Shown here one piece after another: positions 27,289 through 40,160 of a stretch of DNA of 64,000 nt (position 1 is the first letter of the stretch; each line of letters begins with the position of its first letter). The DNA is from Opeltia flavorubescens (Eukaryota > Ascomycota > Lecanoromycetes > Teloschistales > Teloschistaceae). The notes beneath the pieces were generated by a model. The model was not told the origin of the DNA. It searched no databases and was given only the letters and a program-made list of their open reading frames with translations. The DNA lies in contig KE546965.1 in the NCBI GenBank assembly GCA_000442125.1, positions 1,550,001 through 1,614,000 of the forward strand. Direction: 5' to 3'. Both the position numbers and the translations under genes were made by a program.

Positions 27289-27855
27289 TATTATTAAACT
27301 ATCTATTATAAAAATCGAATTTATAAATAAAGTTTTTAATTATAAAGCCTTTTTTAGTTTTATATAGTCGTTTAATGATTATAATAATATTTTATATAAA
27401 GATTAGCCGGTAAAATTATTTAAATACTATTATAGGCTAATCCTTGTTTTTATATTTAATAGTAATATATTCGCTAAATATAAAATAATAAGTAAAGTCC
27501 TAGTAAAAATACAAAAAACTAATATATAGTTTATTACTACCCTATATAAATAATAATACCCGTAGATTATATTCAAGCTTTTATAACTATTTAATCTCTT
27601 CTTATCCTTTTTTATTATTTTATATAATCTATAGACTAAAAACCAGACTTTATTTAATAAAATTCTTAAAAATCTTATAATAGAATTTTATAACTAGATT
27701 AGGTCGCTAATCTAACTTATATAAATACTAGCTATAATCGATTTAATATTTAAATTATAGTACGCGATTAAAATATACTTTATAAAATAAATATAAACGA
27801 TATTATATAAAGCGGTATTTAAAACTATATATTAAATATATAAAAACGTCTAACT
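27289..27855 (+). pseudogene. Decayed plus-strand coding frame of unknown family
   Basis: One plus-strand frame runs for about 185 codons with far fewer stops than the other frames, with local text such as FNSNIFAKYKIISKVLVKI. This looks like a RIP-degraded protein segment. It may be a retroelement gag, but no capsid or zinc-knuckle signature was seen. Copia-type element B interrupts the area just downstream (at 27886), and coding-like text also appears on its far side at about 57370-57600. It is treated as a fossil and was not reconstructed. Confidence 0.45.
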
Positions 27856-27881
27856 ATTTAACTATTAAAAATATACTTATT

Positions 27882-27886
27882 ATTAT
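27882..27886. repeat. Target-site duplication ATTAT, left copy (element B)
   Basis: ATTAT immediately precedes the left LTR of element B and is identical to 57219-57223 immediately after the right LTR. Five bases is the usual length for Copia and Gypsy elements. Confidence 0.85.
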
Positions 27887-28169
27887 TAAAATCACGTGTA
27901 TAGAAAGCTTATTTGATTGTTCTAAAGGACGAAAGCCCTAGCTACCTTAGGGGACCACTATAGATTTTCAACAGCATGTTCTCACGATGTTAGTAGCAAT
28001 GTTAGCAGAAATATCGTGTGAGAAAAATCATCGTACACACAGGTCCATTGTACCATGTTCTCCAGAACATTTATACTAAAATTATGCATTTTTATGCAAA
28101 AAAAGCTTATTTTTACTGCTTACTCAGCAGCTTTCTATTAGTAAACTCTATTTTTACATTTAAACTGGC

Positions 28170-28280
28170 GGATTCGAACTCTGAACCTACGGCTGAAATT
28201 TTTTAATTGGATATAGCTAGCTACTAAGCGCTGACTAAGCAAATCTAATTATATTTTCTGAAAGCTATACCGCTGCACTA
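28170..28280 (-). promoter_or_regulatory. Polymerase III-like A and B boxes (tRNA/SINE-like segment)
   Basis: On the minus strand TAGTGCAGCGG (28270-28280) fits the A-box consensus TRGYNNARNNG, and AGTTCGAATCC (28170-28180) fits the B-box consensus GGTTCGANTCC but for one base. They are about 90 bp apart, too far for a simple tRNA unless it has an intron or insertion, and the T-arm stem does not pair. A tRNA-derived relic or SINE-like module inside the TIR element is possible; chance similarity cannot be excluded. Confidence 0.4.
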
Positions 28281-28382
28281 TATACTATTAATAGAACATA
28301 GCTTATATAATCAACTATATACCCCTAGCCTATTTTCTACAAGAAAATATAGTGTTTTTTCTTATAACAAGCTTTTAACATC

Positions 28383-28434
28383 TTAAAAACATCTTAAAAT
28401 ATAATGTTACTAGATTAATAGAAGATGTTTTTAA
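28383..28434. repeat. Inverted repeat, 13-bp stem, inside the TIR element
   Basis: TTAAAAACATCTT (28383-28395) and AAGATGTTTTTAA (28422-28434) are exact reverse complements around a 26-nt loop. An additional direct copy of AACATCTTAAAA lies just upstream. Confidence 0.85.
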
Positions 28435-28686
28435 AAATAGTATATCCCTAGTTAGTTAATATGCTAACAGTCAATATATATATATATTTTACACCTACTG
28501 TTATTTTTAAAATAAGGTTGAAGAAAACTTAGTGTTAACAAGTACTTAAAAAGCTGTTTTAGAAACTTAAGCTGTTAAGATACTGTTAAAAATTGATAGA
28601 GTGCCCTTAAGGTATATATACGGTTTTCGCCTAAAGTGGCTAGGGGTTATATAACGTCAGGATTGATCTATATACGCATTTTAATA

Positions 28687-29050
28687 CTCCTATTTAGAAA
28701 AATACTAACGATATAATAAAAATAAAAAATTATATAACGAATATATTAAATAAATAAAAATAAGTATATAATACGAGCTCCTATTATAGGTATATAAGAA
28801 CAGCTCCTACTAGTATTATATCCAGCCTAAATATTATACTAAACGAAAAAACCGAGTAAAGAAAACTAGAAAAAACTAGGGGTATAATTTAGGCGACAGT
28901 CCAGGCGACTTCTAGGCGGTAGACCCTTATAAAGGTATTAAAAACTCTAGATAATAGACCTTTTATAGCGCTAGTAGTATTAATACGTATAGTATTATAG
29001 AAAGTTTAGAAATATACTAGTAGTATAAAAAGGTTAATAAATAATATTTT
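28687..29050 (-). other. 3' untranslated region of Copia-type element B; no gene seen
   Basis: About 360 bp between the 3' LTR and the start of similarity with element A's pol end. It keeps some unmutated blocks (around 28890-28930). The CTCCTATTTA next to the LTR is pyrimidine-rich on this strand, as a reversed polypurine tract would be. Confidence 0.45.
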
Positions 29051-30199
29051 AATTTTTATTAAATTTTTTACTATATAAAATATATTTTACGTAAAATTTT
29101 TAAAAAAAATATTATTTTTATATTTTTATATATATTTTAAAAATAAAATTTTACTATAAATCTAAATTTACGAGTTTTAGATAAAAATATATTTAAAGGA
29201 TATATAAAAAAAGTAATATTTTTTATTTATTATTCTAATAGTAGCGAATTAGATCTAGTAGTATATTTATATATAATAAACAGTCTAGGCGTATATTATT
29301 TAATAGGTTTAATAGGTATTCTAAAGGTATTTATACTTTTAAATATATATTTAAATATAATATTCTAAAATTTTATTAGCTTATAAAATCTAATTAAATA
29401 TTATAATTTATAATTATATATTTTAAAAGATTAAATATACTTTATTTAAACGGATATCGCTATTAATATAACTTTTACTAGTTATTTATTAAATAATATT
29501 ACTAGAAATTAAAAAAAGTTATAACGGGCTAAATTAATTCTAATATACTAAAATTTTAAATAATTATAAAAAAATCCGTTTTAAAATATAGTAAGTAAGC
29601 TTTATTATCTTTTAATCCGAAACTATAAATAATAATATTTTAAAGAAAAACCCTAGAAATTTATAATAATGAAAAATAAATAAATAGGCTTTATTATATA
29701 CTATATTATAATTAATATAATTTATTATTTAATAGATTTATATTATAAAATATACTTTATAGTAGCTTCCGGCCTAAAAGATCTAATTATACACGTAAAA
29801 TTCTAGGCGTTTTTTAGCGATTATAGTTGACTATAATAATAAAAGTAGATTAAAGGATAGAAATTTTATAAAAACCTCTAGCTTATACCCTAGCTATATA
29901 AATATAAGTATTATTCCTTATAAAAGCCGCTAGCGGTATTATTTAATTTTACTTTAATAATTTACTCTAGACGGTTTTATTAATAGACTTTTAAGGGATC
30001 TTTAAAAAAAATAAAGAGTTTTTAAAATAAATTTCTAGTAGGCTTTTTATTTAAGATTTAGCGGGAGTTTTAAATAAAGATTTCTTTATATTCTAAATAT
30101 TTTATATTTTTTTAAAATTATATTTATAAATATTTTAAAACGTATTATATAGGATTAAATACCGTTTTAATGTTTTCCTTTAAACTTAATATTATCTAA

Positions 30200-30342
30200 A
30201 AAATTTTAAAATATATTCAGTTTAAAGGTTTTATAAAGCTATTTATAATTATTTTATTAATAGATAAAAAGTAAAAATTAATTATTTTATCGTCGATTTT
30301 TTTATTATATTATTTAACTTAAATATTTATATATTTATAATA
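30200..30342 (-). other. RNase H C-terminal block, Copia class (element B)
   Basis: On the minus strand a K-x-I-x-I...Y...K-I-D-D segment is followed by L-x-x-N-x-I and ending K-P-L. This matches the final part of Copia pol (TKHIDI ... REKI ... PTN ... LTKPL). It is broken in several places. Confidence 0.7.
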
Positions 30343-31122
30343 CCTATAAAATTTAAGGTTTTTAATTAAAATAATTACGTTTTAATTATCGCTATAAATA
30401 ATAATAGTATTAGGCTCGAGGGTTTTTTATTCTAATAATATTTAGTTTAAGAGGTTTTAAAATTATATAACTTTTTTAATAATCTAGATTTATTTAATTA
30501 TTTTAATTTTTTAAATAAATAAAATTATTATAATTTAATATTTTAAAAACTAATCTAAGGCTTTACTCTTTATATTAAAAATATACTTAAAAATTAACCG
30601 TCGCGTAAATTAATTACCTGTTTAATTAGAATTTATATAATCTATAAAAGCTTATAAATTATTTTTATAAATAAAAATCTAATAAAAAGTCCTTTTAAAA
30701 TACCGGAAAATTTATTTAATGGTACTTTAATAATATTTTAATAGATTTAAACTATAGCGACTAATAATTAAAATAATATAAGCGATATTAAAATAGATTT
30801 TAAATATAATATATATAAAGGATTAAATAATAAATTAATATTATTTATAAAATTTAGATAAATAATTATATTTAAAGAGAGCAGGTTCTAGATAATAAAT
30901 GGTTTTTATAAATATAGCGATAGGCTTATAGTTCTAGAACTTATAATTTCTAAAAATTTATTTAATATAACTAGTTTAATTAAATTAAAAAGTTCGGTTT
31001 AACCTATTATAAATAATTTTTATACTTAACTAAAAATTTAGAAAGTCTATATCTATTATTTAAAAAATTTATAATAAATATTATTTAATTTTATTAATTT
31101 TAAAGGTATTAAAGCCTATTAT

Positions 31123-31143
31123 AAAATTATTATCTATATAAAC
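31123..31143 (-). other. Reverse-transcriptase YVDD-type box, Copia class (element B)
   Basis: On the minus strand the block reads V-Y-[VI]-D-x-x-F followed by I-I-G-like text, the decayed Copia active-site box. It lies upstream of the RNase H block, as expected. Confidence 0.7.
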
Positions 31144-33578
31144 TTTAATAATTATTTATTAATCTATAAAAATATTATAATTAGCTAGTAATAAATTAAA
31201 ACTAAAAGTTTAAAAAAAACTAATAAAATAGATATACTATATTTAAAGGGATTATTTAAAACTATAAAAGGTTTTATTAAACTTATAAATAAATTTAAAA
31301 GAACCTTTTTTAAAATTTATAGGCTATATAATATAAATTTCCTCCTTAATAATACTATATAAAAAAGTAATAATAATATCTATTTATTTAAAATTCTAAT
31401 CTATTATTATAATAATTATAAAAATAGTTTTATAGTTTATAAGTTTAATTATTAAAATAAAAGTTTTATTATAATTAACGCTTTATTATTATTTAATTCC
31501 TTAAACGATTTATTAAATTTTAAAATAAAAAATATTATTATAGATATCCTTTTTAATTTTATATATTTATTTTTTAGTAAATAATATATTTCGGCCTTTA
31601 AAAAGAAATTATAAAATTTATATTCTATTTTTTTTTAATAAGTCGATTTCTATTTATATAGCGGTTATCTATTTATTTAAAAGATTAGAGGTTATAGCTT
31701 CTTTATAATTCTAGAAATCTTTATTATAATTAAAGATATAGGTAAATAATATAAATAAAAAAGTAATAAGGTCTAGTAAAAGGGTATAATTAATTTATAG
31801 CTCCGGATATTAATATAATATAGCGGAGAATTTATTAATATTATAGGTTTAAAATTTACTAAAGTATTAAAAATAAGTATAAAGATTTAGTAGGCTATTT
31901 AACTAATAAATTTAATAGTTTATTTAAAAGTTTAAAGGATTAAAAGAAAAATGAAAAAATTAATAAATTTTTAAATCTATTTTTAAATTTAAAAGTTCTT
32001 TTATATAAAATTAATTTATAGGTTAAAATATAAAAGTAATTTTAAATAAAACTTTAATTATAGTATTTTATAATTTTTTCAAATTAGAATATTTTAAAAA
32101 AGGTAATTCCTTTAAATAATTATTTAAATTACTATAAAAGTATTTTTTATAAAAAAATATATTTTTAAATTTAATAATTTTTTTATTAAAGCTAAATAAT
32201 TTATAAATATAGGGGCTAGTATAATTTAAAAATTTATACTTAAAAACGCGTAGATTAAATTTTTTAATTTTTATTTTAAAATCTTTATATATAAAAATAT
32301 TATACTTTAGTATATAAATATTTAAAAGGTTTAGCTTAACTTTTTAAAGTTTTTTATAGGGCGTTATATCTAATTTCGATAATAGAAACTAGAATTTTAG
32401 AAATATTATAATATCGATAAAAAAAGGCTAATATTTATAAAAAATACCGCTATTAAAAAGTAATAAATAAGTTTTATCTAAAAAAACTAGATTTAAGTAG
32501 TTTAAAACGCCGTTTCTTTATAAATTATAAAATATAATTAATTTCTATTAAATATTTATATCCCGAAATTCCGCTTAAAAAATAATTATTATATTCCTTA
32601 TTATTATTATTATAGAATCTTTTAATTAAAAAGTTTTCGGGTTTATATTTTTTTCTAAATTTAATAAATTTAGAAAAAATTTTAAAGGTATTTTTAGTTT
32701 TTATATAATAAATTTTAATAAATTAAATATAGTTATTTATAAATATAAAAATATATATATTATAATTATAAATAATAAGTAGTTTATATTCGCTAATAAA
32801 ACCTATAATATCTAAATAAATTAAGTCTATAATATAATTTTTAAACTTTATTAGACTTCGGTATAGTTTAGTATATTATTTACCTAGTATATATATTTCG
32901 TAGTATTCCTCCTTTATTTTTTTAAAGAGGTTAATACCTATAGTTATTCTATTTACTAGTTTTTTAATATTTTATTTCTTAAAATAACCTATTCTTTAAT
33001 ATTAAAAATCTAAAATATTAGGGCGGATTAAGACTATAGTTATAGTACGTTATCCTATTTTAATAATAGCTTTTTTATATTATTAAAAAATAAAAACGTT
33101 TTTATATAAAAAGATAGTAATTTTATTTTTAAAAGTAATCTAGAAGTTTATTTTATTAAGCTCTATTTTAAACTATACTCCCTTTTTTATTAATTATCTT
33201 ATAGAAATAAAGTTAACTATAATCCCTAGTATATATTATATATCGATAAGTATAAAAATAAATATTTTACTTTTTATTATATAGAGGAATTTAATAATTT
33301 TAATACTAAAAGGTTTAGAGCTAAGTCTATTAATATTATTAAAAAAAAGGCCGTTAATAGAACGGAAGTCTATAAAAAGATCCCGTTAAAAAATAATATA
33401 CTAACTATAATAATTATTTAAAAACTAGAGTTTAAAGTAATCTTTAAAAAAAAAAATTTTTTAATAAAAATAATATTACGTATATTACCTAATTTCCTAG
33501 GTATAGCTAGATAGTATTCTAGCTATTATTTTTTTTTTTTTAATATCCTTATCTTTATCTTTAAATTTATTATCTTTA

Positions 33579-33598
33579 TTTTTTTTTTTTTTTTTTTT
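33579..33598. repeat. T20 homopolymer in element B
   Basis: Twenty consecutive T (A on the coding minus strand), part of a pyrimidine-rich 33.5-33.6 kb patch. It may reflect a Lys-rich protein segment or simple slippage. Confidence 0.9.
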
Positions 33599-34087
33599 AT
33601 TTTTATTATTATACCGATTTTTATTAATATAATTATTATTTTTATCTTTAAAATCGGACTTTATCTTTTACTTTTTTATTTAGACCTTCCGGAATTCTAG
33701 GTAAATCTAGTAGCAGATTTCCTTTATATATCTATTCTTACTATAGGTAGTATAGTAATTAATTTTAATAATAATTTACTATTTATCGCCGGTAATTTTA
33801 CTTAAAAAAGTATTAATAAATAGTAATACTAGACCGCTAGTAGTAGACTATTAATTTCTTTAAAAAATAATAACTTCTTTAATTATCTTATCAATTATAA
33901 TTATTAGTTTATAAAAAAAATTATTAAAAAATATTATTTAGTAACCTTAAATAAAAGCTATATAAAAATATTTAAAAGTGGGTCTAAATCTAGTAAAAAA
34001 ATCGTTAATAATATAAATTATAAAAGAAGCAACGGTTATAACGTTAAGTTTATTAATAATACGCCTATATTTTTTAAGTATAGATCT

Positions 34088-34292
34088 TATTGTATAGTAG
34101 GTATAGGGTAATAGTATTATATTAAAGGTAAAAAACTATTTATCTATAAAATCTAGAACTCAATAAATATAGGCGCTAAAAGGCGCTAAAGTTAACTGGG
34201 TAAACTTACTTAGAAGGCCTCCTTCGGGCTATAGTGGTTATTCAGCTCTACCTATTCTATTAGTTTTCTACCCCTGCGGTATAACCGTAATA
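34088..34292 (-). repeat. 3' LTR of Gypsy-type element C
   Basis: 205 bp, a direct repeat of 55212-55416. Shared blocks include ATAGGCGCTAA...GGCGCTAAA and GAAGGCCTCCTTCGGGCTA. If RIP is allowed for, the ends fit TGTTG...CAACA. Confidence 0.85.
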
Positions 34293-37055
34293 GATACTAG
34301 TAATAAATAAAACTATTAATCTTTAATAGTAGTCTCTTCCTTATTAATAAGCGGCTTTCTAGCTTATTTCTACTATTTAATATTATTATTAATATTATTA
34401 ACGGCTTTACCGTAGTTTAAAGCCGATTTTAGGCTAAAATAGCGCTTATACTCTTCTATTAGTATTTTAATATTACCTAGGTAGTATTCGGGTATCTATT
34501 AGTCGTTTTTAGGTCTATAACTAATCTAACGAATAAGGTATTAAATAAAAAAACCTCTACTTTTATAGATATAGCGCTTATAAAGGATTTATTCGATTTT
34601 AAACTTTTTATTACTATTAATAATAACTAGGGGTATAAATATATAATAGCGCTAGTAAAGATTATTACTAGGATTAATAGTAGACTTTAGATATACTATT
34701 AATATTATATTATAAATTTTTATAATAGATAGTAGTTTTAAATAATTAGCTTATAATTTAATATATTTATTAATTTTAAATAGGCCTATTAGCTATAATT
34801 TAATCTTTTTAAAAGTAAGCCTTAATATATTATAGCCTCGATATAAATATATTTTTATAAAATTACTAATTTTAAAATAAACTGGTTAATAGTATATATT
34901 ATAATATTTTTTTATTTTTATTATAATAAAGGTAATAGTATCTTTAATATTAATATATATAGGCCGGTATTCTTTTATAGCTATTAGTATTATAGTATTC
35001 CGTATTATAGATATATTTATAGGTTTACTAGCCTTTAAAATAATTAAATTATAGCGATAAGCTATTCGTATTATAGCTAGAAAAGTAGCTAGTTCTTTAA
35101 TAAAAGCGTTAATAGAAGCTTTAAAGCCTAGTATATTTTTTAATTAAATAGCTTATTTAGAGTTTAATAGATATAAAAAGTCTAGTATTTTATAAGTTTT
35201 AAATTTAAATAATATTTAATTAAGTACTTTAAACGTAGAGCTATAGTTTATAAAATTATTAAAAACTATTAATATTTATAAAAAAATAGTAAACTATAAT
35301 TTAAAGTTATTTTATATAATAATATAATAATATATAATAATTTTAGTAATTTAATTAAACCGTTTTAATATATTATTAATTTATAAGTATTAAATAATAG
35401 AATATTATAAATCTACTTTGAATACTTTAAATATCTAGTATTATAGTTAACCTATAAACTTTTTATTGCGATTTAAAATAGCTATTTTTAATACGCCTTA
35501 ATTTAGTTTTATTAATCTATTTAATAATTGTTTAATCTATTATTTACCGCTTTAAATAATCTTTTTAAATATATAAATAACTGTTTTAATAAATTTATCT
35601 ATTATTAATATATAATAATTATATTTTTTATACGATTTTAGTAGTATAAGGATAAAATTAATAGTAAGTATATAAAATAGTTTTATCGGGTTAAATACTA
35701 GCTATAAGGCTTTATATAAATAATAGCGAGGTATTTAATTAATTTAATACTACGGGTAATAATAAATAAACTTATATAGCTTTATTAATATATTATATAT
35801 ATAAAAGCTTTTTATTAAGCGTTTATACGTATATATATAGCCGGGGTAGTTTATTTTATTATATACTAGCTAAAATACTTCCTTTTCTATATCTATAGAT
35901 ATTATTAAATATAAATCTCGCTTATTATTATTAAAATAGAGTAGCGCGTTAATAATATAATATAATAATTTAATAATATTATTATCTAGCTTTATATTAG
36001 CTTTAATAGATTTTTTAATTTTAATCTAATAATTTTCTTTTATATATCTATTAATTAATTATTAGCGGAATTCGGCTAATATTTCTACTAGATTTACTAG
36101 AAAGTAATATATTATAAAAGCTTCTATATTTAGCGATTCGTTCGTTTCTAGGCGGTATTTATAATTAATAAATCTTAATAATATATTTAAAATTATATTT
36201 ATAATTTTAAATTTATAATAAATATTAAATTTAAAGTATTAAAAATATTTAGAAGTTTATATTAAATAAAGGTTAAATTTTTTTATAGATACCGTATTTA
36301 AATTAATCTAATATAAAATATTAATTATAGTAGAAAAATCTATATAGATAATAATAATATATTTAACTATTTTAATTATATAGCGGATTTTTTTAATTAT
36401 TTAAATAATACTTATAACTTTTAATTTTATAGGCTAATTATATATTTTAACGTCTAATAGTAAACGGTTAAAGAATAGAATCGATTATTTCAATTTCTAT
36501 TTAGGTTTTTTGCCTATTTTATAAATAGCTTTATTTATATTATAATAGATATAAACTATAAAATCGAATTTTTTATTAGTATTTAGATCTATATATAGTA
36601 TTAAGCTTTTATTAAAATAGACTAGAATTAAAAATAATAAAAAGAACTTTTATAAATAATAAAACGCGTTAAATTTTTTAGGTATAAATATTACTAGTAG
36701 ACTTCAGATAATAGCTTTTTTATAAGCGTTATTTCTAACAGTAATATCGCGGTTTATATAAATTTTATATTTTTAGAATAGTTTTATAATAGTTATATAA
36801 TTATTAATATACTATTAAAAATAGCTTATTAAATCTAGATATTTTTCTAGTTATTAGAGCGTATATAAAAATAAGAGCTTTAAAATTACTTTTAATTTAT
36901 TATTCGTTATAATAAATCTAAAGATATTAATCTTCTAGTTTAATAGATATATAGATATATAATTAATAAATAATTTTATAAGTAATAAATATAGATTTAT
37001 AGTATTAAACGTATTAAAAATCTAATTAAAATATTCCGCGTGCTCTTTTATTAAA

Positions 37056-37100
37056 GAGGAAAAAACTATAATATTATTAATATAAACTTTATAAAAAGAG
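37056..37100 (-). other. Reverse-transcriptase YVDD-type box, Gypsy class (element C)
   Basis: On the minus strand it reads F-Y-K-V-Y-[VI]-x-x-I-I-V-F-S, the decayed form of the Gypsy active-site box. The downstream frame keeps Gypsy-like spacing for another 50 residues. Confidence 0.75.
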
Positions 37101-39936
37101 CGAAACGGGCGTAAAATCCTATTTATTATCTATTATATATAAATTAGTAAGTTATAATAGCCTATTACTAGTACTTTAAACGTTTTTTACCTCTAATATA
37201 AAACTATTATTAAATAGTAGCGATACTATTAATTAATCTACTATTAATAAAAAAAAATTATAAAATTAACTATAAAAAGGATTTTAGTATTATAAATTTA
37301 CGCTAGAATTTTCGTTTATAATAGAACTAAATAGATAACTAATATTATAATCTTATTAAACGCCCGAATATCGATAATAATACGGTCTTTAAAGCCCTAA
37401 TTAATATTTTTTTAAACTATAAAATAAAAAAATAAGAATAAAGTAGCTATAATAGTCTATTCTATCCGATTTTATTTATAGAATTTATTAAAGGTTTTAT
37501 TAATAATTTTTTTATTATAAATATTAATAGGGTATATACGGGTTTACCCGGGCTTATAAATCTACTTTTAGTTTTTTACTAGTAGAATATCTATATATTT
37601 TAACTCCGGTATATTAATTATATTATTAATATTTTACTAAAAGTATAGTTAGTGTTTAATTAAAATAGTTAGGGCAGCTTATTTAGCTTATATTCTAAAA
37701 ATCGTTACTTTTATAAAATATATTACTTCCGTCCGATAATTAAAATTAATAAATAGTATAATAATAGTATTTAAAGCTATAATAATTATTATAATAATTA
37801 TTATATAGCGTTTAAAGTTTTTTAAAAACTATTTAAACTTTCGTTTTAAAACTTTAATAACTAGTTTATAGTCTTTTAAGCTAATTTAATAGTATATATT
37901 AGCTTTATATTTTTAAATAGTACCTAACTAAATTTTTATAGTTAATTAAATAAAAAATAGTAAATCGTTTTAAATATAAACTTATTTAAATATATAGTCT
38001 ATAATATATATATAATTTATAAAAGTATCTAGTATTTTTAATTTATATATAAGATTATAATTTTATAAAAAATTTAATAGATTTTAATATAGATTTACGA
38101 CTTTAATAGCTTTATTAATATATAGCGGTACTATTATATATTAAGTATTATAGATAATTACGCTTATTCTAGTACCTTTAATACTAGTAGCGATTAGTAC
38201 TACTATATTATTATAAAAGCTAATAGTTATTATATTAATAGATAAATATATATTAATATTTTTAAACTTTATAATATTAATACTAATAAATATATTAACG
38301 CTTATATCGTCTACTAAATAAAACTCGCGTATAATAATAGTAAGTTTTATAACCTTTTTATTAAGTACGAAAATTTTAATAATAGTAAATTTAATAGTAT
38401 TATATCGCTTTTTGCTAATACCTTTAATATTTATAAAAGCTAGTATCTTTTAAATTATAGTATACGGTAGTTATTCTAGTAGAAATTTTCNGTTAATTAG
38501 ACTTATTATATAGTTTATATTCTAATAAAAGCTATAATTTTTAGCGTTTAATTATAAGCGAATATTTATAGTTATATAATAATATTTTTAGTAGATAAAG
38601 CCTATTATTAGCGTATTTTTTACAGTCGAATAAATTAACTAGAATATTTATAGCGGTAGCTACTTAATAACCTCTAGTTTAATAACTTTTAATATATTTT
38701 TAAATAGTTTAACTAGTTTTAAATAAGTTTACGCTAGTATTAGTAGAACGCTTAGCTTAATAATTAGCTTAGCCGTAGTAGCTATAGTTAAAAGTAGTTT
38801 TTTACTATAACTAGAGTATAGATACCGATATAAGGTATTATTTAACTTAAAAATTTCGTCGTATTTATTATATTAGTATATTTTAACTAATTTAAGTTCT
38901 ATATACTTTATTATAATAAAATAGAATTTTATTATATTATTATACTAGTTAGGATCTTTAATAATAGTATATAACACTTTATTAAGTTCCTTATTTATTA
39001 TATATTTAGTTCTAGTAAAATCTATTAATTAGTAAAAGCTATTCTTATAACTTTAATACTATTCTATTTTATCGCTTAAAATCTACTCGCTAGAAGCTTT
39101 TTATTAGAAGTAGGCTTATTAATTATTTAGCTAGCGGTTTTTATATAAATTCCAGCTATTATTATACTATTAATAGCTATAGCTTTATTAATTCCCGACT
39201 TAATTCTATTATAATAGAATATTAACTTTAGGCGGAAACTACTAATAAGTATTTTAAATAGTACGCTAATTATTTTATATACCCGGCTTGCTTTTAATTA
39301 ATAGAGTTTATAAAGCTATAAAGAGATTCCGATATTAGTATATAATAGGAAATATATTCGGTTAGTTTTTTTATATATAGTTTAGGTACGTAAATAGATA
39401 TTTAGATATATAAAAGAAATTATTTTATAACGGCTAGTATATTATTACTTTTTTATATTATTTATTTTTATCCTTTTAAAAAGGGTTTAGTTTTAACGCT
39501 TTATAGTTTTTATTATTATTATAAATATTAGATTAATTATTCTTCTTATTTTAAAGGAATTTATAAAAGATTTTAATAATAATTATTATAATTTTATCTA
39601 GAATTAATATTTATAACCGGGTATTAAAATATTTAATATTAATTATTATTTAAGTACTTTTAATAAATACTATTTTTATATTTTTTACTTTAATAATAAT
39701 ATTATTAAAATATTTTAAAGGATTTTTTTAAACTTATATATTATTAATAATATAGTATATTTACTTTAACTACGCTAGTATAATAGACGGTAGCTCGCTG
39801 AAATAGTTTTTAAAAAATATATACTATAGTTTAATACTATCGTTTAATTATAGCGATTTATAGGTAAATTTATTAATTATAATAGTAAATTATATAACTA
39901 TTTCGTTCTATAAATAAAAATCTAGATTATAATATA

Positions 39937-39944
39937 TTAATAAT
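39937..39944. repeat. 8-bp target duplication TTAATAAT, left copy (hAT-like element)
   Basis: Identical to 54074-54081. Eight bases is the hAT-superfamily hallmark. Confidence 0.85.
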
Positions 39945-40160
39945 TAGACTGGTTAGGTCGGGTCGAGTCGGATCGGGTCGAACCCGGGTTTTTAACTTAG
40001 TAGTCGGTTCCAGATCGGGTTATTAATAAGTTAGGTTAAATCCGGGTCGGATTACTAACGAGTTAAATCGATTTTAAATCTTAATTCTTAAACTAAAAAT
40101 CGGGTCGGATTATAAAATTTAAATTAATAACCCGACTTAATAACCCGACTTAATCTGATT
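39945..40160. repeat. Left TIR and subterminal GGGTCGG repeat block
   Basis: Begins TAGACTGGT and continues with closely spaced GGTCGGGTCGAGTCGG-type units to about 40030, then CGGGTCGGATTA, CGGGTCGGATTATA and two AATAACCCGACTT units to about 40155. Such clusters are the usual transposase-binding subterminal repeats of hAT elements. They keep G+C because the motif lacks CA/TG. Confidence 0.8.

Larger units (their letters stand above)
23623..27886. other. Unclassified RIP-degraded DNA between Copia-type elements A and B
   Basis: It probably belongs to an older element or elements into which A and B inserted. It contains a 54-bp tandem duplication (24558-24664), an ATTT microsatellite (24883-24909) and a plus-strand coding-like stretch (27289-27855). 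No LTR pair or reverse-transcriptase box was found. Confidence 0.55.
27945..28612. mobile_element. 668-bp TIR element with TA target duplication (Tc1/mariner-like non-autonomous)
   Basis: Comparing the interrupted and intact B LTRs fixes both ends exactly. The insert begins CCTTAGGGGACCACTAT and ends with the near reverse complement (CCTTAAGGGCACTCTAT on the other strand), and a TA is duplicated (27943-27944 and 28613-28614). TIRs of about 17 bp and a TA duplication fit Tc1/mariner-like MITEs or a short deletion derivative. It carries normal CA/TG content, unlike everything around it, so it arrived after RIP of its host or was never repeated enough to be mutated. Inside are a 13-bp-stem inverted repeat (28383-28395 with 28422-28434), another near 27979-28024, and polymerase III-like boxes (28170-28280). 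No transposase is encoded; the 62-codon frame at 28018-28206 has no known motif. Confidence 0.85.
27887..28686 (-). repeat. 3' LTR of element B, split by a 668-bp TIR element
   Basis: 27887-27944 and 28613-28686 together match the uninterrupted copy at 57089-57218. The join falls in a TA run (AGCTATATATACGG in the intact copy). The LTR starts at AAATCACGTGTAT and ends at the TATATACGCATTTTAA block. About a dozen differences from its partner are seen, essentially all transitions. Confidence 0.88.

Noticed and set aside
28018-28206. 62-codon plus-strand frame starting MRKIIVHTGPLYHVLQ
   Set aside because: It lies inside the 668-bp TIR element, overlaps the polymerase III-like B box, and has no transposase or other motif. 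Length is within chance for un-RIPped DNA.
28168-28290. A functional tRNA gene
   Set aside because: A- and B-box words are present, but they are too far apart, the T-stem does not pair and no acceptor stem closes. Kept only as a polymerase III-like segment.
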